Source of the DNA: Chlorokybus atmophyticus
Lineage: Eukaryota; Streptophyta; Chlorokybophyceae; Chlorokybales; Chlorokybaceae
Direction of reading: 5' to 3'
Length of the DNA stretch: 64,000 nucleotides
Assembly (NCBI GenBank): GCA_009103225.1
Contig: RHPI01001442.1
Location: 69,563-133,562, forward strand
The number at the start of each line of letters is the position of its first letter. Positions within the stretch are counted from its first letter, which is position 1. Of the stretch, positions 1 to 12,922 are shown in pieces. Position numbers and translations under genes: made by a program. The notes beneath the pieces were generated by a model. The model was not told where the DNA came from and did not search any database. It saw only the letters and a list, made by a program, of their open reading frames with translations.

Positions 1-2107
1 CAGGTAGGCATGACCAATGGCGTATGACAAGTCTCCAATTAGGAGAGCCGCGTCAGCAGCAGTGCTATGGCTGTCTTTAATCATCATGGGCAATGTACCA
101 TTCTGTATGCAACAGACACAGACAGATACTCAGTGGCATGTTGCTTGTCAGCAGAAATGACTGTCTTTACAACTTGTTTACCTCATGGAATGTGCTTCCA
201 AACGCAAAGCATCTGCTCCATTCATTCACTGCGCGAGAAGCATCGCCTTCACCCCATCCAAACATGCTCCAGCTGCAATTGCCCATCATGCCCCATGTTG
301 GCTCCGCCAACACCCCAAGGTCGGCCGCTACCAAGACCTGCACGAGCTCCACATGACTGACACGTGTGTTGCAAACAGCACACTGTGCAAACCAGTTTTG
401 ACCATTTTGACGGTAATGACGGGTGATTGTTGGTGGTAAGCGTTGTGAATAAAACTGCAAGGTCAGATTTGCAGTCATAATGTTGTGGTCGTTGCTGTTC
501 ACACCACGTGAAGCATGCCTGTGAGTACGCGAGTAACAATAAATGCCAACAGCTAGCTACGAGTTGCACATACCGAAGTGATCTCGTTTGCCCCGGATTT
601 TGCAGCTGTGAAGCTTTGAAACTCGCTGAAGCGCTCAATCCGCCCATAGCGATAGACGTAGCGCTTACCAGGAACCAGGTCGGTTATCACCGCTTCATGG
701 ATAAATCCGGGATCACGAAACCACCCAGAGGCAGTAATATTGGCTGGTCCTTGGCATAAATTCTCTGCAGCGTACATAATTGCATGATGAAGTTGCATAT
801 CAGTAAAAAGGTACCAATGAACACGGATTCCAACACATGCATTATCTTGCAACGCAATAACTTTTCCTCAACGATACCCCTGCTTGAAAACTAATGAGGC
901 ATGCACAAAGTGTCCAACTCCGTTTCATTGTTGTTTACACACTGCTTGGACTTTGAGTCATACCTACGCCATATGTGCTGGTGGAGGCCATAACTGTGTG
1001 TGTGCTCTGCTCTCCCTCAGGTCCATACTCAACATACGCCTTGTTGTCGCTGCCTGATGTAAAGATGACGCGCATTTCTGTGGGATCCCCTGTCAGCCCT
1101 AGATGGCCATGCATGGGAGCTTGAGACTTGAATGACACGGTCTGCGATTCCGCCAGCAGCTTGAAACTGTTCCCTGCAGGTACTTCTGCACCTTCCTCTC
1201 CGTCCCAGCCCCACATGCGAAAAGCATAGTCCGCACGCATGTCAAACAACCTGCCACAATGAGTGCGAACTGTGAGTGCATCGCCTTTGACAACATGCAA
1301 CACAGCATGGCGCACGTGGCATGACGACGTCGGTGACAGCTCGACCATGCAGTCACCTGAAAGAAGCTGTTCCCAAGCCTGCCGGGATGTCGATGTAGTC
1401 CAGGTAGTCACTGGGTTCAGCAGACGGAGGAGAGTAGATACCTTAGGCAAAAGCAAACATGAGTTGGGAAATCTGAAAAAAAGATTTTGCATCAACCACT
1501 TGCCTGGCGAACGTTATAAGTATGCATGAGATAATCACCTGCTTACCTATCCAGGCTGCCTTGGTGGAGATGGGGTTCCAGGTCCACTGCAACTGCACCA
1601 CTTCGCCATTGCCGATCGAAGTCGTGTTTGCCCAAAGTGAAGCGTAGTCCAAGTTTCTGCCAAATATGTAACAAGCTTGAGAGGAGGCAGCTCAGATGCG
1701 CAAATAGTCACAGGCTCACAAACATTGCAAACCTTTGCACTGTGTCATGGTGCACTGCATGGCCAGCTGAATAACTCTACGACCGGCACAACTGCTTGCA
1801 GCAGGTTGCTCACCTTTGCAGCAGGTTACGGCCAGCTGTTGCCACTTGGTATGAGTGCAATCGGCGTCTTTCCAACTCAGACGCGTCAATCCTCCTAAAG
1901 CATGTGAGCTTTCAGCAACAGTTTTTGTACTGGTCCTATGGTTTGCACTTGCAGTGTACGAGTTAACTTGATAGTTTCAACTTATCACCTGCCAGTGGTG
2001 TAGTCTCGGCGGTGAAGAAAGGTTGGCACGACATCAACATGGCACACAGCCCTTGCAATCAAAAGCGATAGCAGCACCAACAGTAGCCAGTGTATGTGGC
2101 AAGGCAT
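1..2107 (-). CDS. purple acid phosphatase, large plant/algal type, 3' truncated by window edge
   Basis: Secreted metallophosphatase that hydrolyses phosphate esters. Exons read on the minus strand: 2107-1989, 1656-1547, 1441-1357, 1250-964, 764-574, 337 to about 182, and about 66-1; the phases join cleanly through the first six. It opens with a hydrophobic signal peptide (MPCHIHWLLLVLLSLLIARA). WIGIYSPP and the following residues match the N-terminal beta-sandwich of plant PAPs. Then come CQGPAN, FRDPGFIHEAV and GKRYVYRYG, a typical PAP fibronectin-like segment. The first metal-ligand motif is present as AADLG (DxG) and the second as GDLSYA at the left edge. The later GNH, VxxH and GHxH motifs must lie beyond position 1. 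An upstream in-frame ATG at 2209 exists, but the signal peptide favours 2107. The last splice junction is uncertain. The family call is firm; the substrate cannot be told. Confidence 0.88.
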
Positions 2108-3777
2108 GCTGTGCTTTTGTGACTTCACTTCAACAAGTTTGGGGTCAGCAGCGCAGCCTGCCAACGCAAACAAAGGCAATCTGTCGCTCATGCACGGAAG
2201 AGAACCCATAACTTTAACAAAGCACTCTGTCTGGCAAGAGTGTTGCCCTCAGCTGGTGACATCACACGCTGGCAGCTTGCAAACGAACTATGCGCCCAAC
2301 AATGAACTCTCTATCGTGATTGATGCAATTGCAGACAGCTGCTACATTACTCACGTGCTGTTACTGCTCACTGAACCCCTCTCCAGCTGTCAGCATTGCC
2401 TGCTGCCGTCCACAAAGCAAGCAAGGAGTAAGCGGTCTGCACGGAAGCAGCTTGTTCCTTAAAGACCAAAGCTCTCAGCGCCGTGCACAGCAACTAATGG
2501 ACCCAGCTACAAACGCGAATATCTTCCTAATGCTGCCTCGCAAGCGTTGTAATCGTTCAAGCCAGCGTCCAAACTGTCCAACAAGTTCACTGCAATACCA
2601 CGCTTTTACAAAAGCAGGCGTGGATGGTAGACTGTCGCTCAGATATGCTGATGTACTACAGCTATCAAAGCTTGCTGTCCAGCAGCCAAATGCTGTCCTC
2701 CAACTGTCGACAAGAGCACAGCAGCCAGCTGGTCGCTGGGGTTGTAAGCAACGGTACCAGCAGCGAGGTGAGCTTAGATCTCTACGCCAATCACATCACC
2801 TCCGCGCCTAAAGCAGGGAAAACAAGCAAGACGCGCTGTTTGTCAAGCGACACCGACAAGCAGCCTCCTTGAGACCTACGCCTACGCGCACGCCACCGCT
2901 GTCGTCGCCGCCGCTGCCCACGCTGATGTGACGGCAGCAGCATGCGCTAACGAACTGCAATGATGTGCCAGTTAGTTGAACGGCGGTTTGATGCTGGCAG
3001 GCGCACGTGAGGGCAGCCAAGTCGTGACCGTCAATTTGTGTTCAGCTGCGTTATGGCCGTCGGATTGCTGGTGTCGAATTTGGAGCAGAGCGCTAACGAA
3101 TTGCATCGTGTACAGGGAATCGAAGGTGTTAATGTGTTCGCACAGCGCTATTGGTGCTCCTCTCCGACTTGGGTGACACGAGACGTGTGTCATGATGGCA
3201 CACTTCTTGGCAATCCCATCAATGCTTGGGTTCTTTCTCACTGTGCACACGGCGTACAAAATGCTCTTGCTTTGTGTGTAATGACCTGTCTTGCGAACAT
3301 CACACTTCAGTTTGTGCGGCGTTGCGGACTGCAATTTTGCAGTGCATCAACTGCCTATTTGTCAAGCTGTTGTTGACTCTTATTGTTATTGTTGAACATG
3401 CAGGGGCCTTGGCGGACGCCTGCTGCTCAGAAGCGTGCATACTGATTTGGGTGCATTCAGGCTCTGTGTTTTGAAACAGCTCCCTGCCCTTCAGGCAGTA
3501 CTATACATCATAATCAACATTTTACACCAAGTCATTCTTGTTGCTGGGTGCCATTGCGATGTTGTTGCTACGCAACCCATGGCTACATTCAGGCATCCCA
3601 ACAATGCCAGATAAACCTAGCTCTGCTTGATCCAGAAGTCCCTCGTCCCAACAATGCCAGCCCAGCCAGAAAGGACTACTGGGCTGAGCTTCAATGAATG
3701 ATGTGATAAATGTCAAGCTATGACAAGTCAAGCTATACCATGCAATGCTCTACCGCAACTACTAGTGGCTTCCTGTG
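2108..3777. other. intergenic, nothing recognised
   Basis: Lies between the PAP start and the stop of the next minus-strand gene. It has only short open frames with no family resemblance and probably holds the 3' UTR of the HAD gene and the PAP promoter. A 15-base direct repeat (tcccaacaatgccag) occurs near 3597 and 3646. Confidence 0.5.
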
Positions 3778-5226
3778 CTAGGAAACATGCTGACGGCTGT
3801 GAACACGAGCCACCAGTGAAGCCTCCACATCCTCCCAGTCATGCACGCGCTGAATTTGCGAGTGCGTTGGGCCTGCAGAATCTCAGCATCATCACAACAT
3901 CACAGCATATTAGCAGCAGTTGCGGAAAGTATAAGCTTTGCTTGATAGCGCTCACCATCAGGGGTCTTGCTCCAAGCATAGCTATTGTTCCAATCAAATA
4001 GTAGTACATCCAACCCTGCGTGTGCGCACTCCACAGCGTACTGCGGGTTGTCGTCTATCAGAACCTCCACGCCGAGCTCAAGGCATATTGCAGACTTAGA
4101 TCGCGCGATGCCAGAAAGGGCATAGTGGTTCCCAAAATGAACCTCTTGAAAAATATCTGCAGCAGTGGCCACGTTTGAGAGCACAACCTCAGTGTGTGGT
4201 CCATCCAACTCCCTGCATGCCTTGTGATCACAAACAACACTCGCTGATTGCCAGTACAGCGTGCCATGCGCTTACCTGGAAAATGTAACTGTAGCCAGTC
4301 CAGTGTTGGCTTTCTGATCACATGCTGCCTTGACCTGCAACAGAAGGAGGTCGCGTTTAGCTATGCCTCCTCTTGAACTCTTGTCCAGAAAGGTACTGTT
4401 AAAGTGCCCATTTGAGTGACCGAGCTTGCTATGACTTACGTGACCACGACAAAGTCGCAATGCTGCGTCAGCCTCGTCAAAGCATCCCTGGCACCCGGAA
4501 TAGGCGGGATGCCGGTCGCGAAGTCATCTGACTTAAAAAACTCGTGCACCCGGTGGTTTGCTGCAAGACTGCTAGTGTCAGCATGCAAGTGCATCCCACT
4601 GCATGCACAGGCGCATCTTTGCAAGCAGCAGCTGTTGTGGTATATGACACCTGTAGCCAATGCAACCAATGTGAAACACTTTTGACCAGCCATGTACCTT
4701 CTTCTTGCGAGCACTTCCACACCTGCACACCATGCGCACTGGTCAGCACTAACAATGACCAACACCAACAATAAGGACACGCGTAACTTCTTCAATATAT
4801 GTACCGTTTTGAAGTCGTATATCTTGAATTCTTCAAGCCGATGATTGAGACAGTTGACGTGGTTGCAATGCGTGTTGAGAGTATGCAGAAAGCGGGCGAG
4901 CACTGCAAGTGTACACATCGACAAGTCAGAAGCTTATCTCTACTGACAATTCCTGATGCGCTGCAAAGACTAGACGACCAACACTGACCTTCATCCACAT
5001 CAACACCAACACGGATCTTCTTGATGGGCACAACGTCAGGCTGCAAAACCCTCCGCCGAGAGCCGGGATCGGTTGTGGTGGTGGTGTTGGTGGTCTGCGC
5101 GTGCTGCGCAATCAGCTCGCTGTGCGACTCAAAAGGCCTCAAGCTGGACAGCTGCGGCCGCACTCGTGCAGCAGTGGCCTCTGTGGCGTCCGCCCTTGTG
5201 CACACACTCAAAGGCAGGGATTTCAA
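3778..5226 (-). CDS. HAD-superfamily phosphatase, 5'(3')-nucleotidase C-like
   Basis: Seven exons on the minus strand: 5226-4989, 4902-4805, 4721-4697, 4560-4440, 4334-4276, 4156-3956 and 3872-3778. All phases agree and give 278 residues ending in TAG. HAD motif I is VDVDEVLARF (nucleophile Asp plus Asp at +2), motif II is FVVVTSR, the motif III lysine is in ARSKSAICLEL, and motif IV is LIDDNPQYA. The order and spacing, with HFGNHYA before motif III and LLFDWNNSYAW after motif IV, match the uncharacterised nucleotidase-C-like HAD proteins of plants and algae. Likely a small-molecule phosphomonoesterase; the substrate is unknown. The N-terminal 70 or so residues are low complexity and could be a targeting peptide. 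Start 5226 is the first in-frame ATG, so it is not certain. One exon (4721-4697) is only 25 bases. Confidence 0.87.
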
Positions 5227-6260
5227 CCAATCACCACGCGACCGCCGCTGCTGCTGCTTCTCGCCGTGCCTGCCATTATTAAGCTATCACGCGACCAACA
5301 TGCTTGAATGCCAGATATGCTGTCAACCGTAGCTCAAAACATAGCTGCGCGTGACGGTGACTGCTCACTTGCATGCAAGTCTATGCCAGTTGGGCAATTG
5401 TGAAATTGACAATTGACCACAATTAGTGAGACAAACAGATTGTCCAGCCAGAGACACCCTGCAATACCTTAGCGGGTGCCGCCTTTGAACGTTGCACGAG
5501 GCTGATTCTGTCGAGGAGGCTGTGGTGGGAGCACATGCTGCCAGCCTGGCTAGGAGGGCCGACATGCCAACAACGGGGGCGCCCGGCCCACCCTACCGCG
5601 GCGCCGTCGCTGCTGCCACCGCCAATTGGCGGAGGCCTGTTCGACCTGGTCAGCAGGAGCCCAGTCCTCTGTGCATACCAGGCCAGCCTGCGCCAAGACC
5701 ACCCCGGGGGCCCGAAGCCTCACAGCGGCGGGAGGCGCCCAGCCGAGCTTTCCTTCTTAACGAAAAGAGTACTTTGCAACGACACCGTAGCTCCCGCTTC
5801 AAGCGGCCGCCGGTTCCGCCTCCGCCTCCTTGTCTTCCTCGTCCCCCGCCGCCGCCACCGCTGCCTCTGATTACGCTGGTATGCTCTACCGCGTGACTCA
5901 GCTTGTCACTCAAGGCCTTGAGTTTGGGTTACCCAACCAATACGACCGTAACACGATACGCCACTGCTGCTGTCATCAACTCGTTCAAACCGCAAAACCA
6001 ACAAATCAAGCGCCAATCTCCGCGGCATTCCCGCGCGCACGTTCTTTGCAGGGAGTGTCAAAGACTGTAACGTTATCAAGCTGCGCGGCGATAGTAAACT
6101 GAACGGGATGCGTTACTAATGCACGAGTGTCACGTGCGTCCCGAGCGTGCGTTGCTGTTGGCGCCACTGCAGCTGTCACTAGGCCTACTACTCACTGTAC
6201 CCTTGCGTCCCGATGATTTTGCTCGATCCAAGTTGATCCAGCAGAAGCATGATCAATTGA
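5227..6260. other. GC-rich upstream region, no gene recognised
   Basis: Between 5490 and 5880 there are open frames on both strands, but they are proline/arginine-rich translations of GCC/CCG-biased sequence with no family resemblance. It sits upstream of the HAD gene and may contain its promoter and 5' UTR. Confidence 0.4.
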
Positions 6261-6261
6261 A

Positions 6262-6312
6262 GGGTCTTTGCCAAAGACCCGAGGTCATACCAAAGACTCT
6301 TGGTATGACCTC
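6262..6312. repeat. two adjacent perfect hairpins
   Basis: 6262-6280 is a 9-bp perfect inverted repeat around one base (GGGTCTTTG / CAAAGACCC). Immediately after it, 6281-6312 is a 13-bp perfect inverted repeat (GAGGTCATACCAA / TTGGTATGACCTC) with a 6-base loop. The pair stands at the edge of the AT-rich island. Possible structured RNA, transposon end or cruciform; function unknown. Confidence 0.75.
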
Positions 6313-7075
6313 GTTCTCGAAGAGACATGTCAACTTCCTACATTTTGTCTCTTACAAGAAGGGCCTCTTGCCTCCATGTACGACTGTGCTCTTACATCGA
6401 GGTTGCATGAAGCGTTTGACACATCACGCACTTCATGTCAAGTGATGATGTGTGATGCTGTGACATATCACACATATAAACTACTTACCTATAAGGAAAC
6501 TAAGGTACTTATGAAGTGCGTCCATTAGTGCATAATCTGATGTACCTTTCGTGTAGGTTTTAAATGATAAATGTATTTTCAAGACTGATTGTCTCTTAGA
6601 CGGCGACATCTCTAACCCGGAGGTCTTCAACCGAGAGGTTACACAACGTATTGCAACTTATGATGATACGTCAGTTAACCTAATCACTATAAATCAATAC
6701 GCGAGTTTAAAAGTAGTGCATGAGTAGTTGTCGTGTAGCTTATGTTGAAACGAACATTATTATAATGAGATTTATTATCAAAATCGAAAACGTTTACATT
6801 GTCAAATTTACTAAGTAGTACCACCCAATAACTTTTTTAAGTCAGTAATGTGGCGGCAAATTGCATTGACTCTAAGTATGCGTACTACTTTATGATTGAT
6901 CATGCACACATATACGATGTGGCGCAATTGTTGCAGTGATGCACATGTGCATTTATTGAAAATAATAAGTTAATAATATTAATTTTGCAATTATCGTTTA
7001 TATCGTACTGATATAAATATGTTTATAAATAAATATTCCCTAGTTAACGCACCCTGCTTTAATCGTTTTTATGCT

Positions 7076-7095
7076 ATAAGCTTGATCAAGCTTAT
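7076..7095. repeat. 20-bp perfect palindrome
   Basis: ATAAGCTTGATCAAGCTTAT is its own reverse complement with no loop. It lies in AT-rich island 1. Confidence 0.85.
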
Positions 7096-9138
7096 TCATG
7101 AACTGTGAACTTTAAGTTTCACAGCGCTTGTGGTCGAGCGCTATTTATGTACGGTTTGGTGCTTACTTAAAGTTATAAAAAATAAATTATAATTTCAATT
7201 CATTTATAACTGTTATACAAGCATAAGATGCACAACAAACTTCTTATTGTACATATAGGCATAGCTTATTCGATTAAACTGATGAAGGGGTAATCAGAGA
7301 GAGCGTGCACAATTGATAAGTATTTCGAGCATATTTATGTCAAAAAAACTCATTTAATCTACTCTTTACCTTTGCTAAGATAAACTGCCACGCCCATTAG
7401 GCTGGCGAAAGTTATTCAACAAGTCATCTAACAAGTCATTGTCTGTCCCTTTCTTATATTGGTAGGCAGACATCAAGTGGGGACTTGTACTTTGCAAGCG
7501 TGTGTAGTGCTTGTGGGGTACGCTCTTATGTAGGTCTGCTCTTGAGCTTATGAGGTCTTGAGTATGATAAACTACACAAGGCGTTGATGAGGGCTTGCAA
7601 AGAGCTGGTCAATGCTTATGGCCATGTGAGCCCTCAGATTGTGAGTTGCCATAGGAAGTGGCAGTTGGAAGATAGTGAGGTAAGTTGGCAACTCATAGGA
7701 TGTGGTAGTGCGATTTGCCATTAATGTGACAGTTGTAAGGCAAATGGTGCATGTGGGCAATCCGCAAATACGTGTGTACTAGGGGAGCTTAAGTTTGTAG
7801 TTTTGAGGCAAGATTGTTACTCTTGCATGAACCCGAGGTAATGGATACTCCCAAGGTAGAGTTTGTTGGTTTTTATGTTGGGACAAGGTTAGCGCACAGT
7901 GACAAGGCCTAGGTGGCTTTAGATATTGTGTGGCAGGTCGGAAGAGCACCATGTGGTATAAATGCTAAGTTGCATTTTTGAGTGGGGATAAAGACATCTC
8001 TGTGTGTTTGCCTTACAAGAGGGCCAGTTGTGGGGTGGGGTGCCTGGTTGTTAGCTGTTGAAGGGCTTCCCCCCCCCTCATCCCTTGTGGGGTGGGGTGT
8101 TGTGGTGTTGTGCACGTGGGTGTGTTGGGTGTGCGTACTTGAGGCTGGAGCTGACTGGAGGGGCCGATGGTCATCCTCTCCTCCCTTGGTGTTAAGCTGC
8201 ATCCTCCCCTGCGAGGTGCTGCACCGGTGACGCTGGTGGGACTTCCATCTGCAAATTCTAAGCGCTTGTGCATAAGTTTGCCAAGGCCCGATCAGCAAGT
8301 AAATAGTAGTATTGTTACATAAACGACCTTTGCACCACACAACAATTAATTATGGGTATTTATAAACACGTGGGGCTGATAACGTGCGCACATCTCCGAG
8401 GCTCGTTCGTAAAAACTAATCGCGTGATAAAAATGAGAAACTAATTGAAGTTATTGATGCTGAAAACATTGATGGTGTTTCATGTTCTTTACCACATGAG
8501 TGCGGAGTGCTGATCACTTGGCATTGCAAAGCCGACCGAACCATGTACTACGATGGTATTTCAACAATGGTGTAGGCTATGGCACGGTTGCAGCGCATCA
8601 ATACCGTCCAAAATAAGTCACTGCATAGCGAGCGTGACATTGAGGCACTGCAAGTCATCATGTGTATATCATAATAACATATGAATAATGTTAAGCTTTC
8701 ATAATGTAACTTACAATGTAAAAGCGACATTGCTTGGCAAGCAATATTAATAGTCAGATTTGTTATGTAATGTGATGGTTACACTGTTGTAAAAATATTT
8801 CGAATCAACTCATAAACTCAGTAATACTAATTCTCTGCAAGTTGATTCGCCGCGACGATGCACCGTATCAATGAAGCGTTGAATGTGTAACGCTTCATTC
8901 AATCACACATTTAACCATAGAAAGCTTACCGCTAGCTTACATATGAAACTTCAATATTGGTTATGTCATAGACAATCGGTACGTATTACACAACCACATA
9001 AGTGCCCCAAGAGGCGGGATAATGGATGCACGCACAAGACATTAGAAGTTGTGCTACATAATTGAATCTCTGAAACGTTATGTGCATGTACAGCAATGTT
9101 TGCGGTCACGTGCATGTGTGCGTGCATATCATATAATA

Positions 9139-9189
9139 CATTACCTACTCGACTCTATACCATGATGGTATAGAGTCGGGTAGGTAATG
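9139..9189. repeat. 51-base palindrome, 25-bp stem around a single base
   Basis: The left arm begins at 9139 and is mirrored around G9064+100 (position 9164) to 9189. All 25 pairs are Watson-Crick except one T/G at 9149/9179. The core of the arms is ACTCTATACCAT / ATGGTATAGAGT. It could form a cruciform, or a strong hairpin if transcribed. Confidence 0.88.
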
Positions 9190-10020
9190 AACAGGCATGC
9201 ACATGTGATTCACATGGACACTTGCATGCTGTGTGACTAACGGGGAAGGCGAGTAGATTAGTAGTGTAGGTAATATAGCGTGGTGGTGGATTATATAGCA
9301 TATCATGTTGTATGTGCGGGTTGTGAATGTCACCTTGTGCGTGGTGGTGAATGACACTCTTTCCATGCAGCACATGAGGCTTGAAATCTTTTGTACACAC
9401 CCATTGATACAATTGGCAGCACAATAAGACGACGTATGCAAATTCAACTACACCGGGGGCTTAGGCTGAGTGCTCTGATGTGCTATGTGCAAAATGCAAG
9501 GCGGGGCAGTGGGCACGAGCAAGCAGGCAGCACAATCAACCAACCAACCTGTTGCCACACAGGCATGCATGTTTGTGCTCGTATATGAGCACACGCGCAG
9601 TGTGGTAGACAATACGCTATTCACAACATATATGGTAAACACAATGACCACAAAAACAACTTGTTGTGACAATAATTAAACCGATTGCTTGAAATGATGA
9701 AAAGGTCATTATTATTGTCCAACTCAATTGTCGGAATACGCACACTTCACGCATTCAACTCATGCACCAACTTTACAGCTCCAAATCAGTGTTGCAATTG
9801 GTGGCTTTAAGAAGCTAATGTGGCTCCTTTTTCCTTATTGGCTAAAAAATTGCCTCCACAATACGCCAGATTCACAATCAAAAGAGCCACACTTTGACTC
9901 ACTTTTCTTGAAGTACAAGCTAACAAAGCCACATTGTAACTTAATATGCGCTTGAACTATGCATTTTATTTTCTTGGTATGAGATAAGTTTCGAAGCCAT
10001 TATGGAGCCAATTCAGATTG

Positions 10021-12340
10021 CTTAGCAGAAACACTGCTCTAGATGCGCCGATGTGCGCATGCATTTGACGTATACCCTATGCCATACAGCTACAGCAGCA
10101 AAGCGAGCAGTCACAGTCACATTGAACAAGCCAAGATTTGGGGGGCTCAGACCAGCGCTTGCAGCAATTAAGCTAATAGACCATGCTGCACCCTTGATTG
10201 ACACGCAGGGGGAAGCAAGCAGGCAGGCAGGAGAGTTGCATACATGGATGGATGAATATGGTATGGAGTTATGGATGGATGGTGGCGGTGTGCAAACTGA
10301 TGTGTCCACGGTGAGTTGTACAAGCAATTGATACTTGCGGCAATGGCGTTGTGCGCAGTCCGCACGCCGTCCTCCTCAGCCACGTTGCTGAACACCTCGC
10401 TCAGAGGCAATCCCCCAGATTCCAACACGCTCACCTACCAATAACAGTGTGTGCAAAGACCAACCAGACCCAGTGAAAGATGTCCTCCACTTCGACCACA
10501 TGCATTGGCATAGAGCATGCACACTAGCTGCAAAGTACACAGGCTTGTTAGGGTGTTCATTCATTGACTTCCACGGGCTTGCGAGCGAGCGAAATGCGTG
10601 CACATGTTGTTTCCTTACTTGCAAGCAGGTGGATCAACCCATCATCCTAGAGGCCGCCACAGCAGCTGCACCGCCGTTGCTCACGTCTGTCCTGCACTGC
10701 AGTCTGGTCTTGACAGCGCCTTTCAAAGGCTCTCCCAGACTGCTCCATCTCCCTCTTTCTCTCCCTCTGCCTCTGCCACCACCGCCACAGCCGCCTGCAT
10801 CAGCATCAACGCAGTAAATCTGACTTCTGGCTGTTGTCATGCTTGGTGCTTGTAGCAGCTGAGGAGGCGGCGCCCGCGGAGGAGGAGCAGGAGGAGGATG
10901 AGGAGGGAGACGTGGCAGATAGAGTAGAGGACGGGGGAGTTGGAGACGGCTAGGAGGAGGAGGAAAAGGCGAGCGAGTAAGGCGGGACGGGGCGCAACAC
11001 CTGCAGCTTCGTGTTGAGAGAGAGTTGGAGGCGTGGGGCTGGCAACAAAAGTCCACATAGCCTCTTTTCATGGTGACTAACCCTTTCCACTTGTGTGGAT
11101 AGCGACATCAGCAGTCGGCCCTATGTCAATACACGTGCATGAAGTGCGCATGCTGTGTGCGTAAAGCTGCGCGCGTGTGAGCTGACTGAGCGTTGTGTTC
11201 GTGTTGGGATAGCGTGCCGGTATGTGTGTGGCAGTGGGCTTCAGCAAGTGATTTGTGGCTTGTCTACAAAAGTACTTACGTTACAAAGTAGCACCAACGG
11301 TTCAGTGCATTGCACGCTCTTCAACACGTGCAATGCATGCGATATCACAGCTCACAGTATGTTTCTTTTCTCATCGTTCTGTTAAACCAGCGGTGCGGAC
11401 AACAGTTAGCTTCAAGTGTAGTGTGTCACCATCCTGTGCATGCTTGCTTCAGTAATCGCTCAAAAATTTATTGAACACAGTACAAAACTCATCATCTACT
11501 ACTCAGCAACTCAGCAACTTTAATTATGTGTCTCTCCAGTGCATTGTCATGCATAGTCCTTACTCCCATAAGTGTTGCACATATTGATCACAGCATACAC
11601 TTGCATGCGTATTTCACACTCTTAATGTACTTAGTTCATTGTTTCAACCAGTACAGTTGACAAATATACACAAAGCAACTCTTTTATCACAATCACTTGC
11701 AGGCAACGTCCTTTGTATCCTGCGACTGGCTCATGCGTCCCAGCCTTACATAACACCCGCAAGCTTGCCCATCTCGTATACGCCAGTGCAGTCCATCAAG
11801 TGTTGCCGGCAGTCCGTTGCGCAGCTGGAAGTCAACAACAAAAACAGCAGCAGCAGCAGCAGCAGCAGTCAGGCTACCACGCCAGCCCCTTAGGCTACTA
11901 AGGCAGTATGCAAGCCGCCAGCTATCTCATGAACACTCAGGTACAGTCCAACCATCCCAGTCTGAATGCCATTGCTCTAGCATATTGTTTGTTGCCTGGT
12001 AGCAGACTTTGGTTGGGTCAGATCAGTGTGTCACTGCAAAGCAAGGCCCTGCACAGGCATGCTGATCTCTTGCAATTGCCAACACGTACTCATACATACG
12101 CAGTGAGGCGCATGCTGCATGTGCTCGGTGTCATCTTGCTACATTCATAGAAGCAAGTATACTGGAATTGACACGCCACCACACAACTCCTGTGCATTGG
12201 TGAGTAGTGCGTTGTTTATGTACTTACCACATCGCTGGATGCGTATGTGCTTGGTGTCTTCTCCTCGCTCTCTTCTCCTGGCTCCCTTGTGCTGACCTTA
12301 CGCTACGCTTTAAAACAACTGCTGCTTGGCCACGTGCAGG
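10021..12340. other. unresolved region with conflicting weak coding signals
   Basis: No family was recognised. On the minus strand 10437 to about 10345 reads as a compact segment (SVLESGGLPLSEVFSNVAEE, then DGVRTAHNAIAA) after a plausible AG acceptor. On the plus strand 10629-10725 and an acidic stretch at 10857-10950 (EEEQEEDEEGDVADRVEDGG) also look possible. These do not join into one model. A CAG trinucleotide run lies at about 11845-11869. Treat as possible small exons or a decayed gene. Confidence 0.3.
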
Positions 12341-12922
12341 ATTTAACTGGCCATATCAAGTCGCTAGCCAGCAGCGACCTGGACACTGGCTCCCAGCAAT
12401 GGCATTAACTCCTGCGGGAACTTCTGAAAGGGTGGTGATTCCACAGCTGCATTACTGTGTCGTCAACAACCCCGCAGATCACGTCCCCCCAGCGGCATGG
12501 CAGTGTGCCCAGCGTGTCTCTGTCAGCAGCCTGAGGAGCTTAAGAATATAATTATTGAGGATAGTGGACCTGGAACAGCACTGGCAGCAGAGCTTGCAGG
12601 CATACCATGGGGTGCGAGTTGGCTCGTGGCATTAATAACAGGGCAATGGCTTGCTTTACCTTCCATGTCACTTGAGCAGCTGCAAACCTTGTCATCATCT
12701 CCCATCCCCATCCAAGTGAAGGTTACGCGTCCGCTTGCGGCACCCTCAGCGTCAGCCCTTCCACATGCAGGTGCCCATCAGCTGCAGCTGACACTTATGC
12801 AACCCGTGCTCCCTCCCGCTCACCTGTGTACAGCTATTCTCATTGCTTGGGAACTTGTCTCTTACGCATGTGTGCGTGTTGCTCTTTATACTCGTGCTGA
12901 TGCGGAAGGATACAACTGCGCA

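Larger units (their letters stand above)
6400..10020. other. AT-rich gene-poor island 1
   Basis: Composition drops visibly to AT-rich with poly-A/T stretches, and no frame resembles a protein. It contains the palindromes at 7076-7095 and 9139-9189. Similar islands lie at about 22400-23900 and 53700-56500. No transposase or reverse-transcriptase fragments were seen. Confidence 0.6.

Noticed and set aside
5490-5913. Overlapping proline/arginine-rich ORFs on both strands
   Set aside because: Caused by GCC/CCG composition; no splice or family support.
11845-11869. CAG run read as polyglutamine
   Set aside because: No surrounding exon structure supports any of its three frames; it is treated as a simple repeat.
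12340-12420. Reassigned stop codon (TAA as glutamine, as in some ulvophyte algae)
   Set aside because: All confidently modelled genes end in ordinary TAA, TAG or TGA and none needs an internal stop read through.
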